A stretch of 64,000 nt of DNA from Pseudomonas sp. JUb42 (GCF_024807945.1 NZ_JANUFD010000002.1:1-64000), one strand, 5' to 3'; positions 8,574 through 17,123 are shown, counted from the first letter of the stretch. Notes: generated by a model not told the origin, from the sequence alone. Program-made: numbers and translations.

Positions 8574-9808
8574 CAGTACTCCAGAATCATGCCGCCAAGG
8601 GACAAACCTGCACCGGTCCCGATCAGAAGCAACCGCTGCCCCCGCTGGATGCGTCGGTCGCGAACGGCGATATCCAGTGCCGTAGGCAGTGAAGCCGCGA
8701 CCTGATTACCGTGCGCAGCAAAAATATCGATGACTTTTTCCGGAGCGAAGCCCAGATGTTTGCTCGCATGGTGCATAGCCTGCTGGCTGGCTTGATGGGG
8801 CACGACCCAATCGATATGAGCCAGAGAAAGATCAGCCTGACTGAGCAATTCATGCATCAGCGTGGATAAATGCCGGGATGCAAGACGAAAGACGGCTTTG
8901 CCCTGCATGGAGAAATTGGCGTGGGTCTCGAATGGAACCTGGGTACGGCGCGGATGAAAACGCGACCCGCCAGCGGGTATCTCACACAGGTGTACGCCTT
9001 CGGAAAACGTCCTGAGGCTTGACGCAAGAATCCTCGGCCCATCCTCGCTGACACCCAGCACCACGGCCGCCGCGCCATCTCCAAAAATCCCGCAAACCTC
9101 GACCTGCTGCCAGTCCAAACCACATGAAGCGATGTCCGAGCAGACAATCAGGATACGTTTGTAACGCCCAGCAACCAGCGCCCAGGACAAGGTGTCGATA
9201 GCGGCAATGAACCCCAGGCAACTGGCATTGATATCCATAGCCGGTATGCCCGAACGCTCTAGCCCCAATTCATGGTGAAGCAAGGCTGCATTACACGGCA
9301 GACCTTGGTCCATCGTGCCGCTGGCGCAGGTGACCAGGTCAATATCGCGCAATCCAAGACCGGCCGCCTTCAAGGCATTTCGTGCAGCAATGGCACCCAG
9401 AGTCGCAGCATTTTCGGTGGAGCTTGCAACATGCCGTTGCACCACGCCGGTGATGCGGGCCACGCTGCCAGCCAGCAGTCCCAATTCAGTGTCCAGTTCG
9501 GCACTGGTCACGATCCGTTCGGGAAGCGCATGGCCGGTTCCTAGGATGCTCACGGGCCTGGATACAGGCGCACTGGAAATCAGCTCGGCGCCGCATTCAC
9601 TGCGACAGCCGTTGACCACCATTTCCAAGCCATTCTCGGTCCGACCCACGCCGCCTTCTTTAATAGCGTTTTCGCCGTGAATCGGACAACTGACCTTGCC
9701 GCCGACCAGGGCTACCGGTTTAACGTTTACGATACTTGTGGAAGAGGCGGAGATCACTTCTCCGCCGTGGATAGTTTTATCGCCTAACAGGACGTAGCCT
9801 TGGGACAT
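8573..9808 (-). CDS. PAAR-beta-ketoacyl synthase III fusion protein
   Basis: A single 411-residue frame joins a PAAR domain (residues 1-81) to a complete FabH/OleA-type thiolase-fold ketosynthase (about 86-411). The catalytic triad is present: Cys197 in NASCLGF, His338 in VPHQAS and Asn368 in HGNQVAAS. IFGDGAAAVVLG and IGTGAGLSLGG are family hallmarks. PAAR domains tip the T6SS spike; KAS III enzymes condense acyl-CoA with malonyl-ACP or another acyl thioester. The join lies five codons before a GTG (9553) that could have been the original ketosynthase start. It is first in a coupled operon. It may be a spike-delivered enzyme, or a fusion left by recombination. Confidence 0.93.
   Translation of the reverse strand: MSQGYVLLGDKTIHGGEVISASSTSIVNVKPVALVGGKVSCPIHGENAIKEGGVGRTENGLEMVVNGCRSECGAELISSAPVSRPVSILGTGHALPERIVTSAELDTELGLLAGSVARITGVVQRHVASSTENAATLGAIAARNALKAAGLGLRDIDLVTCASGTMDQGLPCNAALLHHELGLERSGIPAMDINASCLGFIAAIDTLSWALVAGRYKRILIVCSDIASCGLDWQQVEVCGIFGDGAAAVVLGVSEDGPRILASSLRTFSEGVHLCEIPAGGSRFHPRRTQVPFETHANFSMQGKAVFRLASRHLSTLMHELLSQADLSLAHIDWVVPHQASQQAMHHASKHLGFAPEKVIDIFAAHGNQVAASLPTALDIAVRDRRIQRGQRLLLIGTGAGLSLGGMILEY
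9565..9808 (-). repeat. PAAR direct repeat, copy 2
   Basis: This copy matches 2494-2737 over 244 gap-free bases, about 89% identical. Together the copies bracket the roughly 6.8 kb ketosynthase operon. Recombination between them would delete the operon and leave one intact PAAR gene. Confidence 0.9.
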
Positions 9809-9888
9809 AAATGATTACTCCAATACTTTAGTCACCGCTAATGGTTTGCGGCAGTTATTCACATAAAAACAACAAGCCAATCAAGCGA

Positions 9889-10320
9889 CTAAGAATTAGT
9901 TTTCAGTACATAGAAAAAATGGGATAGCGAAAACGCAGCCAAGACCATAGCCAGCAGCCACAAATAGAAACCCCAGCCCAAACTGGTTATAGGCATAGCC
10001 CCCAGATGCGGTTTAAGGGTGACGGCTTTGCAAAGCAAAAAACTGGCAGCCACGCAAACAGCAATCCAGGCCAAGATCATGAAATCTCTGCACCGCCATT
10101 GGGCCAAACCAAGTGCCAGTAAATATATAGGATTGGCGAACCAGGCAAAATTAGCCTCCAGTGCCCCCAGCCATCCGATGAGCAATATATCTCTGCCCAA
10201 GAAGAAGTGGTCGCCTTGATAGTAGGCAGGAAACGCAAGGCTTAACGCGAAGGTTCCCAAGCTCAGAAAGCCGACCCACATATAGGGGGCTTTTCGAAAA
10301 AAATCGTGTTGCGTCATCAT
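9889..10320 (-). CDS. Small inner-membrane protein, candidate T6SS immunity or accessory protein
   Basis: The 143-residue protein has about four hydrophobic segments (FLSLGTFALSLAF, IYLLALGLAQW, MILAWIAVCVAASFLLC, FYLWLLAMVLAAFSL) and little soluble sequence. Its ATGATG start overlaps the stop of the truncated lipoprotein gene upstream, so it belongs to the immunity-gene string behind the lipase. I do not recognise the family. Protection against a membrane-active toxin is plausible from position only. Confidence 0.6.
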   Translation of the reverse strand: MMTQHDFFRKAPYMWVGFLSLGTFALSLAFPAYYQGDHFFLGRDILLIGWLGALEANFAWFANPIYLLALGLAQWRCRDFMILAWIAVCVAASFLLCKAVTLKPHLGAMPITSLGWGFYLWLLAMVLAAFSLSHFFYVLKTNS

Positions 10321-10445
10321 AAGCAGCGCGCCTTCAGAATGATCTGTTTACCGGCCGGTGGCGGGTTCAGGCTTAAGTCCTGACCGCAACCGCTCAGGCT
10401 GACGACGAGCAAAATAAGTAATCCGGCGGGAAGTGCTGGCATCAT
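10317..10445 (-). CDS. Truncated fourth copy of the immunity lipoprotein (42 residues)
   Basis: From ATG 10445 the frame reads a signal peptide and lipobox nearly identical to those of the two neighbouring lipoproteins (LSGCGQDLSL, then NPPPAGKQ). It ends after 42 residues at 10317, where the full copies continue for about 220 more. It overlaps the previous stop and the next start as ATGA. It could be a recombination remnant or a functional mini-lipoprotein of about 23 mature residues. Confidence 0.65.
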   Translation of the reverse strand: MMPALPAGLLILLVVSLSGCGQDLSLNPPPAGKQIILKARCL

Positions 10446-11221
10446 TTCTCGATTTCCGCAGCCAGTCGGATAGCTTGCAACTTGTTAAAGTTTGGTCCCG
10501 ACCGACCGTCGGCTTCGAAACTGCCATCGGGATAGGAGATGGTCGTGTGGTTACCATCTTTCTTTATCTTCGGCCCCGCTGAATAAACAACAAAATCGGA
10601 ATGCAAAACAGGTTCGAAATAAATTTTCCGCGCCTGGAATGCTTGATACATGACATAGGCTCCGCCCAACCCCGTTAGACTGACACGCTTTCTGTACCCT
10701 CCTAAAAAACTCTCCCTCACCGATGGGTAGTAATCCTTCTTGATCGTCAAATCTCCATCGATTTTTATGGGCAACCCGGAACTTAGTAAAGGACGGTTGC
10801 GATCAAACATCACCACAATTCCTCCCCCGGTGCCCCAAGTCACACTCTCGCCAAAACTAGTCGGATCGCCATAGATGACACCAAATAGTATATTGCTCAA
10901 ATGCCACTGACAGGCTCCTCCGCCATCCATTGGAAGCTTGGCCGAATAGAGATCACTCTGCCCTTCACGTTGCAGCTGTACATCAATGCCGTGATAGCCC
11001 TCCAATTCGATGCGCTGGCCACTGGAGCCATGTGTAATACGTTTACAGATGGGCGAGCGGTACATTACTTCCAAGGTTCTCGCCTTGAGCTCTTTGGGCA
11101 CTTTTACCGTCACGGTCATCTGTTCACTGTCCGGTGGCGGGTCCAGGCTTAAGTCCTGACCGCAACCGCTCAGGCTGACGACGAGCAAGACAAGTAATCC
11201 GGCGGGAAGTGCTGGCATCAT
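10442..11221 (-). CDS. Periplasmic lipoprotein, candidate lipase-immunity protein, copy 3
   Basis: The 259-residue precursor has a type II signal peptide with lipobox LSGC, so it should be lipid-anchored and face the periplasm, where T6SS lipases act. It shares with copies 1 and 2 the segments DSEQMTVTVKVP, EVMYRSPICKRITHGSSG and GGACQWHLSN, as well as a C-terminal SYPDGSFEADGR-type ending. The start overlaps the stop of copy 2. Duplicated periplasmic immunity genes after a Tle lipase are common in T6SS clusters; that role is inferred. Confidence 0.78.
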   Translation of the reverse strand: MMPALPAGLLVLLVVSLSGCGQDLSLDPPPDSEQMTVTVKVPKELKARTLEVMYRSPICKRITHGSSGQRIELEGYHGIDVQLQREGQSDLYSAKLPMDGGGACQWHLSNILFGVIYGDPTSFGESVTWGTGGGIVVMFDRNRPLLSSGLPIKIDGDLTIKKDYYPSVRESFLGGYRKRVSLTGLGGAYVMYQAFQARKIYFEPVLHSDFVVYSAGPKIKKDGNHTTISYPDGSFEADGRSGPNFNKLQAIRLAAEIEK

Positions 11222-11997
11222 TTCTGCTTCTCCGTAGCCAGACGGAGAGCTTGTAGCTTGCGAAAATCCGGCCGGTACTTACCATCGGCCGCAACGCTGC
11301 CATCGGGATAAGTAAATTTTATGAAATCACCGACCTTATGGACCTTAGTCCCTTCCGAAGTCACCATAAAATCAGAATGCAGCACCGGTTCGAAATATAT
11401 ATTTCGCGCCTGTAAGGCCTGGTACATTAAATAGATATCACCTTCACCCGCCAAACTAATACGCTTCCTATATCTTCCTATAAAACTTTCTTTAAGCCAA
11501 GGATAATAGTCCTTCTTGACAACCAAATCACCATTAACTTTTATAGGCAGCCCGGAACTACGCGAGGGTCGGTTTCGATCAAGCATCACTACAACGCCGC
11601 CGCCAGCCCCATAGCTCACGTTCTCGCCAAAGCGAGTCGGGTTAGCATAGGCAACGCCAAACATTATATTGCTCAGATGCCATTGACAGGCTCCGCCGCC
11701 ATCCATTGGAAGATTGGCCGTATAGAGATCACTCTGCCCTTCACGTTGTAACTGTACGTTCACGCCGTGATAGCCCTCCAATTCGATGCGCTGGCCACTG
11801 GACCCATGTGTAATACGTTTACAGATGGGCGAGCGGTACATCACCTCCAGGGTTTCCGCCTCAAGCTCTTCGGGCACTTTTACCGTCACGGTCATCTGTT
11901 CGCTGTCCGGTGGCGGGTCCAGGCTTAAGTCCTGACCACAACCGCTCAGGCTGAAGACAAAAAAGGCGAGTAATACTACAGGAGGAATCGAATTCAT
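11218..11997 (-). CDS. Periplasmic lipoprotein, candidate lipase-immunity protein, copy 2
   Basis: This 259-residue lipoprotein precursor (lipobox SLSGC) is closest to copy 3 in its first half, with YRSPICKRITHGSSGQRIEL nearly unchanged. In its last third it is closer to copy 1, sharing VGDFIKFTYPDGSV. That mosaic pattern suggests gene conversion among the copies. The start shares a base with the stop of copy 1 (TAATG). Confidence 0.78.
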   Translation of the reverse strand: MNSIPPVVLLAFFVFSLSGCGQDLSLDPPPDSEQMTVTVKVPEELEAETLEVMYRSPICKRITHGSSGQRIELEGYHGVNVQLQREGQSDLYTANLPMDGGGACQWHLSNIMFGVAYANPTRFGENVSYGAGGGVVVMLDRNRPSRSSGLPIKVNGDLVVKKDYYPWLKESFIGRYRKRISLAGEGDIYLMYQALQARNIYFEPVLHSDFMVTSEGTKVHKVGDFIKFTYPDGSVAADGKYRPDFRKLQALRLATEKQK

Positions 11998-12770
11998 TAT
12001 TTACCCTCCGACGCTAGACGGATAGTTTGCAACCTACGAAAGTTAGGCTTGTTGCTGCTATCGGACAAAACGCTGCCGTCAGGGTAAGTAAACTTTATGA
12101 AATCACCTACCTTATGGGCTTTTGCCCCTTCCGAAGTCACTAAAAAATCGGAATAGAGAAAGGCCTCAAAATATACCTCACGTGCGCGCAATGCCTGGTA
12201 CATTGGATAGGTGCTACCCTCACTAGCCAAGTTGACGTATTTATCATAACCACCAAGAAATCTTTCATGTAGCCAAGGATAATAATCCTTCCTGATCGTG
12301 AGATCCCCTTCAACCTTTATGGGAAGTCCAGAACTTAGTAAAGGTCGATTATGATCAAACATCACTATAACTCCCCCCCCAGTCCCCGAGGTCACCTCCC
12401 CACCAAATTGAGTCGGGGCTCCATAGGTGACACCAAACAGTATATTACTCAAATGCCACTGGCAGTCCCCACCACCGTCCTTGGGCAATTTGGCTACATA
12501 AAGATCACTCTGTCCCTGGCGTTGCAGTTGCACGTCTATGCCATGATAACCCTCTACTTCGATGCGTTGCCCACTGGAGCCAGTTTTAATACGTTTGCAG
12601 ATTGAGGAGCGGTACATTACTTCCAAAGTTCTTGCTTTGAGTTCCTTGGGAATTTTGACTGTCACCGTCATCTGCTCACTATCGGGCGGCGGCGCGAGGT
12701 TATAGTCCTGCCCACAACCACTCAGGCTGAAGAACAGCGCAAATAAAACAACGGAAATTCTAGTGGGCAT
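11997..12770 (-). CDS. Periplasmic lipoprotein, candidate lipase-immunity protein, copy 1
   Basis: This 257-residue lipoprotein precursor lies 27 bases behind the lipase gene. I chose ATG 12770, preceded by AAAGGA, over a GTG 24 bases upstream, because it starts directly with the signal peptide (PTRISVVLFALFFSLSGC). It is the most divergent of the copies (QDYNLAPPP, KRIKTGSSG). Position directly after the lipase makes it the likely founding cognate immunity protein, protecting the outer membrane face and periplasm from the producer's or siblings' lipase. Confidence 0.8.
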   Translation of the reverse strand: MPTRISVVLFALFFSLSGCGQDYNLAPPPDSEQMTVTVKIPKELKARTLEVMYRSSICKRIKTGSSGQRIEVEGYHGIDVQLQRQGQSDLYVAKLPKDGGGDCQWHLSNILFGVTYGAPTQFGGEVTSGTGGGVIVMFDHNRPLLSSGLPIKVEGDLTIRKDYYPWLHERFLGGYDKYVNLASEGSTYPMYQALRAREVYFEAFLYSDFLVTSEGAKAHKVGDFIKFTYPDGSVLSDSSNKPNFRRLQTIRLASEGK

Positions 12771-12797
12771 AGAGTAGTCCTTTAACGTTATCACGGG

Positions 12798-14831
12798 TTA
12801 CCCGTACGTTTTCTCGAAATAGGCCTTGGGATCGGTGGCGGCATCAAAGCGCTGCAAAGCCTCGGCGCCACCCTCGGCCTGCTGGGTGACGCGCAAGGCC
12901 TGACTGACCAAGGTTTGCAGCTCGAGAAAAATACGATTGCGCTCATACTCCTTCTCGGGAACACGCCCGTAGTATTCCTCCATCTGCTGTTCGAACTTTT
13001 GCCGCACCGCCTGCCGCTCCAGCAACGGCTCGCGTTCAGGGTTGATCGACTCCAACAGTTGGTTGTGGATATAAGGTTGGTAACTCCTCATTTTGTGATC
13101 TTCTCCACTTACCATTCCGCTCACTTCAGGAATGCTATAGGGCGGGAAAAACCGCGCCCGGCTCTCAGCACTCAGTGAGGCGATAAGGCACTTTTGCGCC
13201 TCTTCGGCCTGCCGCTCTTCGCTATCACTCAGGCTGGGCACCAGATATAGCTTGGCTTTTTTCGGTAGCGGGTATGCGATGCTGGTGGAGTAAGACTTGC
13301 CATTGGGGTCGCGGTATGAAGGGTACGAATTACCCCGCTGTTCCGTGTGCTGTTCGGCCCGAAAGAACATGGCGATTTCGCCGTGATGGCAGTAGGGATC
13401 TTCGTACGTGTATACCGTGCCGATCACCGCTTTAGTTAACGATGCACCGAAGCCCATGATCGTGCCCACGGGACCAAGAATTTCGTACAGGCGATTATCG
13501 AGATCGGCCTCGAACGGCACTCGAGGGACAATATCGGCGTCATTGACATGACGGAAATGCCATAGCTCGCCCAGGAACTGCACAGCCTTGAGGGTAAAGG
13601 TGCGTGGCATGCCGTAGGTGTAGAGCAAGGGGTTCATGTCCTTCAGTGATGCTGAATGGATCAGACCGAGTGCACCGCCCAGGCTGTGGCCGCAGATAAA
13701 CAACTTCCTGTCATCAGCTTTTTCAGGAATGGTCTGACCCAGATGCTCGGCATAGACCCTCCGCGCCACTTCATAGGCATCCCGAAACCCCAGATGCACA
13801 CTGCCCACCGGAGCCAGATCGGCGCAGGGCACCCTGGGTTCGCAATTGGCCGCTACTTCAGGCTTTACCGGACGGAAAGTCCCATCAGTGACACCGTCGG
13901 CAAGCTTTACCTCAGTGCCGCGCCAACTCACCAACACCTGCGAGGCACTGATGGCATAGAACAGTTGCGTATCCCCTTCTGGCGGATCGGCCTTATCGGT
14001 ATCCAGCATAAGGGCCTCGGTATAGCGCTGACTGAAAGGCACATCGGCGACCAGACAGGGGCAGTTCTGGCCGCCATCCCAGACCCTCGGCGTTCGGGAC
14101 AGGTCCAGGCATTGCTGAAGGAAAAACTCTTCCACCGAACCAAAGCTTCCCGGCTCATCTTCGCTGTACACCAGCATGCTCATCACTGCCAGGTTGTAGG
14201 CATTGGCCAGGCTGTATTCCTTTTGGTGATGCAGCACCAGCGACCAGGCGCGAAGCGGACAGATTTCCAATACATGGCGGCGATCCAGGTCGTCGCCATT
14301 GACGGTGAAGCCGCTGTATTGGCTGTCTGGAAAATGGTAGCCCGGCGGATTTTCGGGATCAGCCAAAGGCGGGTCGAGTTCCGGCAATTTGTCGCAGAGC
14401 TGGCCGATGCGCAGGTAGTGGTAGGCATGACCTGCCGCGCCGGCCTGCTGCTCGATGGGCGAAAAGCCTGAGCGTTGCGGGCCATACAGTGCTGTCCGGT
14501 CACCCACGCCGGGCCGCGACGGTTCAGCCCGAACGGCACGCAGGCGGCGGGTTTGTAATTCCATAGCCAACGGGTCGGCCTGCATCAGCAGTGTGATGGG
14601 GATCGGGTGCAAGCCCTCAATACGGATTACACCCTCAGCGTCGCTCTGGCCTGCAAACTCAGGGACACAAGCAGTGCGAGTAGCGTCACTCACCGCACGA
14701 TAAGGCATGTTCGCCAAGGGCCTACCTTGTTCGTCCAATAACTGGAATTCGATCCAATGCTTTATCTGCTTACCCACGGTAACGTCCATGAATGTGCAAA
14801 TGGTATCCGTACGGTGTAGTGTGTTGTTCAT
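12798..14831 (-). CDS. T6SS class 3 lipase effector (Tle-type)
   Basis: The 677-residue protein has a lipase/esterase core with catalytic Ser383 in FICGHSLGGALG, an acid in NDADIVPR (about 431-433) and a candidate His in CHHGEI. Before it come SWRGTE (oxyanion region) and an N-terminal domain with EFQLLDEQGRPLANMPYRA, typical of the transthyretin-like adaptor domains that dock cargo to VgrG/PAAR. No signal peptide is seen, as expected for T6SS cargo. ATG 14831 has an AGGGAA Shine-Dalgarno; the longer frame lacks one. The lipoproteins behind it are the likely immunity partners. It resembles Tle2-like enzymes, but the subfamily is not certain. Confidence 0.85.
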   Translation of the reverse strand: MNNTLHRTDTICTFMDVTVGKQIKHWIEFQLLDEQGRPLANMPYRAVSDATRTACVPEFAGQSDAEGVIRIEGLHPIPITLLMQADPLAMELQTRRLRAVRAEPSRPGVGDRTALYGPQRSGFSPIEQQAGAAGHAYHYLRIGQLCDKLPELDPPLADPENPPGYHFPDSQYSGFTVNGDDLDRRHVLEICPLRAWSLVLHHQKEYSLANAYNLAVMSMLVYSEDEPGSFGSVEEFFLQQCLDLSRTPRVWDGGQNCPCLVADVPFSQRYTEALMLDTDKADPPEGDTQLFYAISASQVLVSWRGTEVKLADGVTDGTFRPVKPEVAANCEPRVPCADLAPVGSVHLGFRDAYEVARRVYAEHLGQTIPEKADDRKLFICGHSLGGALGLIHSASLKDMNPLLYTYGMPRTFTLKAVQFLGELWHFRHVNDADIVPRVPFEADLDNRLYEILGPVGTIMGFGASLTKAVIGTVYTYEDPYCHHGEIAMFFRAEQHTEQRGNSYPSYRDPNGKSYSTSIAYPLPKKAKLYLVPSLSDSEERQAEEAQKCLIASLSAESRARFFPPYSIPEVSGMVSGEDHKMRSYQPYIHNQLLESINPEREPLLERQAVRQKFEQQMEEYYGRVPEKEYERNRIFLELQTLVSQALRVTQQAEGGAEALQRFDAATDPKAYFEKTYG

Positions 14832-14897
14832 ATTCTTCCCTAAAACTCGGTATTCATTGAGTAATTGCCCAAATCCCACATAATTAGATTCACGCCG

Positions 14898-15425
14898 CTA
14901 ATTACTCGGTGCACTTCTGTTCCGCTTAGCGCCGCAGGAGGGAACTATCTCCCTCCCGTCGTTAAGACGGGTGTATTGCAGGTATCTCAAAGCGCCCTCA
15001 GGAGTTTTGACCACGCAGAAAACTGCCGTATAGTCATCTTTTGTGTGGTAAGCATCTCTAAGGCTGAATACATAGGTTCTGTTAACCTCAAGATTCAGAG
15101 GTGGTTTTGTTAATTCATAAACCGTCAGCTCATACCCCTCAGGCACAATACCAAATTCAAGACATGCACCCGGCTGTAGCAGCATCGGCTCAACACCTGG
15201 TTTTGGTCTTACGCCCCATGACCCTGGATTGCTCACATAGCTTTCTGACAAACTTATCCGCCCCACAGAAATTGCTTTTTCAGCATCCTTGTGCAAGCAA
15301 ACCGCAGGTGCTCCGTTAATCGACCGAAGGTCAGCGCTCCCCTTGTACCCAAAAGATGTGGCGTGACTTGACAATCCGATAAAAAAAATAAAAACCCCAA
15401 CTGCACACACTAAAAATTTTGCCAT
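14898..15425 (-). CDS. Secreted protein, candidate T6SS immunity protein
   Basis: The 175-residue protein has a Sec signal peptide (KFLVCAVGVFIFFIGLSSHA) and a mature part with paired cysteines (AVCLHKD, GACLEFG, AVFCVVK, VPSCGAK). The overall look resembles small periplasmic immunity proteins found beside T6SS effectors. I chose ATG 15425 because the signal peptide starts there; an ATG 33 bases upstream is possible. It precedes the lipase gene by 66 bases. No enzymatic motif is visible. Confidence 0.6.
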   Translation of the reverse strand: MAKFLVCAVGVFIFFIGLSSHATSFGYKGSADLRSINGAPAVCLHKDAEKAISVGRISLSESYVSNPGSWGVRPKPGVEPMLLQPGACLEFGIVPEGYELTVYELTKPPLNLEVNRTYVFSLRDAYHTKDDYTAVFCVVKTPEGALRYLQYTRLNDGREIVPSCGAKRNRSAPSN

Positions 15426-15485
15426 TTTATAATTATCCAGGGAGATTGGACTTGTCATGCCGATTTGCCAGAAACTCTTGCAGGG

Positions 15486-15884
15486 TCATGGTAGTCTGCC
15501 GTTTTCAAAGCCAAACTGAATTAAAGCAAAAACCATAAGCAGCCAAGTAACCCCACCGAGCGTGAGCCCGACAGACCACTTCATGCGTCTCTTGATGGAA
15601 ACTGCCAAACCAGCGAGCTCTCCAGAGTCCAGATGCCCATTTCTAATATGCTTTTCTGGCCAAACTATAGCTCCCGATATAATCAAAATTAGCATAACAC
15701 GTGAGCCAAACGAGCCTTCCCCCAACGACTTTGCATAAGAGATGATGATATAGCTCCGTTTAAAATTGCGTAGAATCTCATCCATATCTCGACTCGCAAT
15801 GTAGCAGCTGACTATCACACCACTGAGCCCGGCAGATAGCGGCCCAAACAAGAAAACAAATAATTTAAAAATCACTAAACTCAT
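15486..15884 (-). CDS. Small membrane protein, candidate immunity to the VgrG-linked toxin
   Basis: The 132-residue protein has hydrophobic segments at about residues 5-28 (FKLFVFLFGPLSAGLSGVIV), 62-75 (VMLILIISGAIVW) and 104-124 (VGLTLGGVTWLLMVFALIQF), with a soluble loop between. It follows the DUF-like protein of the vgrG island. Integral membrane immunity proteins usually pair with pore-forming toxins, which matches the hydrophobic vgrG-linked cargo upstream. The family is not recognised. Confidence 0.55.
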   Translation of the reverse strand: MSLVIFKLFVFLFGPLSAGLSGVIVSCYIASRDMDEILRNFKRSYIIISYAKSLGEGSFGSRVMLILIISGAIVWPEKHIRNGHLDSGELAGLAVSIKRRMKWSVGLTLGGVTWLLMVFALIQFGFENGRLP

Positions 15885-15991
15885 CAGCCCCCCTTAAAAT
15901 AATTATGGAACGCTCGGCCTAACCGATAAGTGTTGTGCTGTTCATACCTGTCCTTTAACCCCGTTTTTTTTACCGAACACCTGACGCGTAA

Positions 15992-16363
15992 TTAGTTGTT
16001 GCTTTGGGCTTTCACGATCTCGGCTTTGATCTCGGCCCAAACTTTTCGATAAACAAGCCGTATAAACCATCCACCTATGACACAAATACTTTTCGCCACC
16101 ACCCCATATTTGGCTCTCCTCGCTATCAAGGATTCAATATCAGCGACAAGTTCCTCTTCGTCGAAATACCAGCAAATCGGGGGCGCAGGCGTCATACCGT
16201 TATAAATGCATACGGGGGCGACTCGCTCAAACAACGCAAACTCAACGTCATCGACTGGATAGTTTTTAGCTATACTGGCGATGTACTGATAATCGGTCTC
16301 ATTATCTACAAAAACGTAAGATAAAGCCGCCCACAACTTTTGCGCACTTAGTTTACTGCCCAC
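15992..16363 (-). CDS. Small cytoplasmic protein next to the VgrG cargo, candidate immunity or accessory
   Basis: The 123-residue protein contains KLWAALSYVFVDNETDYQYI and RVAPVCIYNGMTPAPPICWY, stretches I associate with a conserved Pseudomonas family near T6SS genes (possibly DUF7079; recalled, not checked). It overlaps the 3' end of the cargo gene by 16 bases, so the two are co-translated. This is the usual position of a cognate immunity gene. Confidence 0.6.
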   Translation of the reverse strand: MGSKLSAQKLWAALSYVFVDNETDYQYIASIAKNYPVDDVEFALFERVAPVCIYNGMTPAPPICWYFDEEELVADIESLIARRAKYGVVAKSICVIGGWFIRLVYRKVWAEIKAEIVKAQSNN

Positions 16364-17122
16364 TTGGTAAACTCCTCAAGTTCGTCGTCAAAGTACTCGA
16401 CTGCTGTCGAAGCACCCCAGCCGGTCGCGAGTCCGGCGGCCAGCATTAAACCGACCGCACAGAAGGGAGCACCTGCTCCGCATACTGTGGATACCGCCAA
16501 ACTGGCGACATATGTTCCGCCAACCCCGGCACCTATAACAGCACCTTGCTTGATAGTCTCCTTCGCCTTATTCTCGGCACTAGCGATATCGTAGGCAGCG
16601 TAAGCAATAGTTACCACAATAAGAACCTTACCCGTAACCTTCAGCACTTTATTCTTTGTATTGTATCCAGCATCCGCTCGTGCAGATGACTCAATAATCT
16701 CATAATAAATGACGTTTTTTTGCTGAACGTTCAATTCGTTAAGAGCTTTCCCAAACTTTTTGTTCGAATATTTATCCAGTAACGACTGTAAAGATGGAGC
16801 CACGCTTTTTCTGTTCTCAACGACAGCACTTCCCTGCACCGAAGTCTTCGTTCTGATCTCGACCATTATTTTATTTCGCATTTCATAACAGTGCATAGCA
16901 GCTTCTTTCACAGACACCCTACCAGCCTTTACCTCGGTCAATACCTCAGCCTTGACTCGTTGCACATTGCGATTGTAGTTCTCTCGCTGTTCGGCATCGT
17001 GGATCATATCCGTAGAGAACTTGAGAGCAGCACCTTCAAAGCTTTCCAGTGCTTTTTTTCAACACCTCGTCATCTACGGGATGTATTTTATCAGCCAGGT
17101 AGTAGCGGTAAAATGAGTCCAT
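16348..17122 (-). CDS. VgrG-linked hydrophobic cargo protein, frameshifted at an A7 tract
   Basis: ATG 17122 starts just after the vgrG stop behind GGGAGGAATAAC. The frame stops after 28 codons. Skipping one base at the seven-A run (17053-17059) restores an uninterrupted 257-residue protein, reading LKKALESFEGAALKFSTDM and then the long downstream frame (ATG 17007 would give only 219 residues). The C-terminal half has two hydrophobic, glycine-rich helices (KVLIVVTIAYAAYD and VIGAGVGGTYVASLAVS through LMLAAGLATGWG), as in pore-forming toxins. A polyA tract invites transcriptional slippage, phase variation or a sequencing slip. Function as a T6SS toxin is inferred from position and hydrophobicity. 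Confidence 0.65.
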
Positions 17123-17123
17123 G

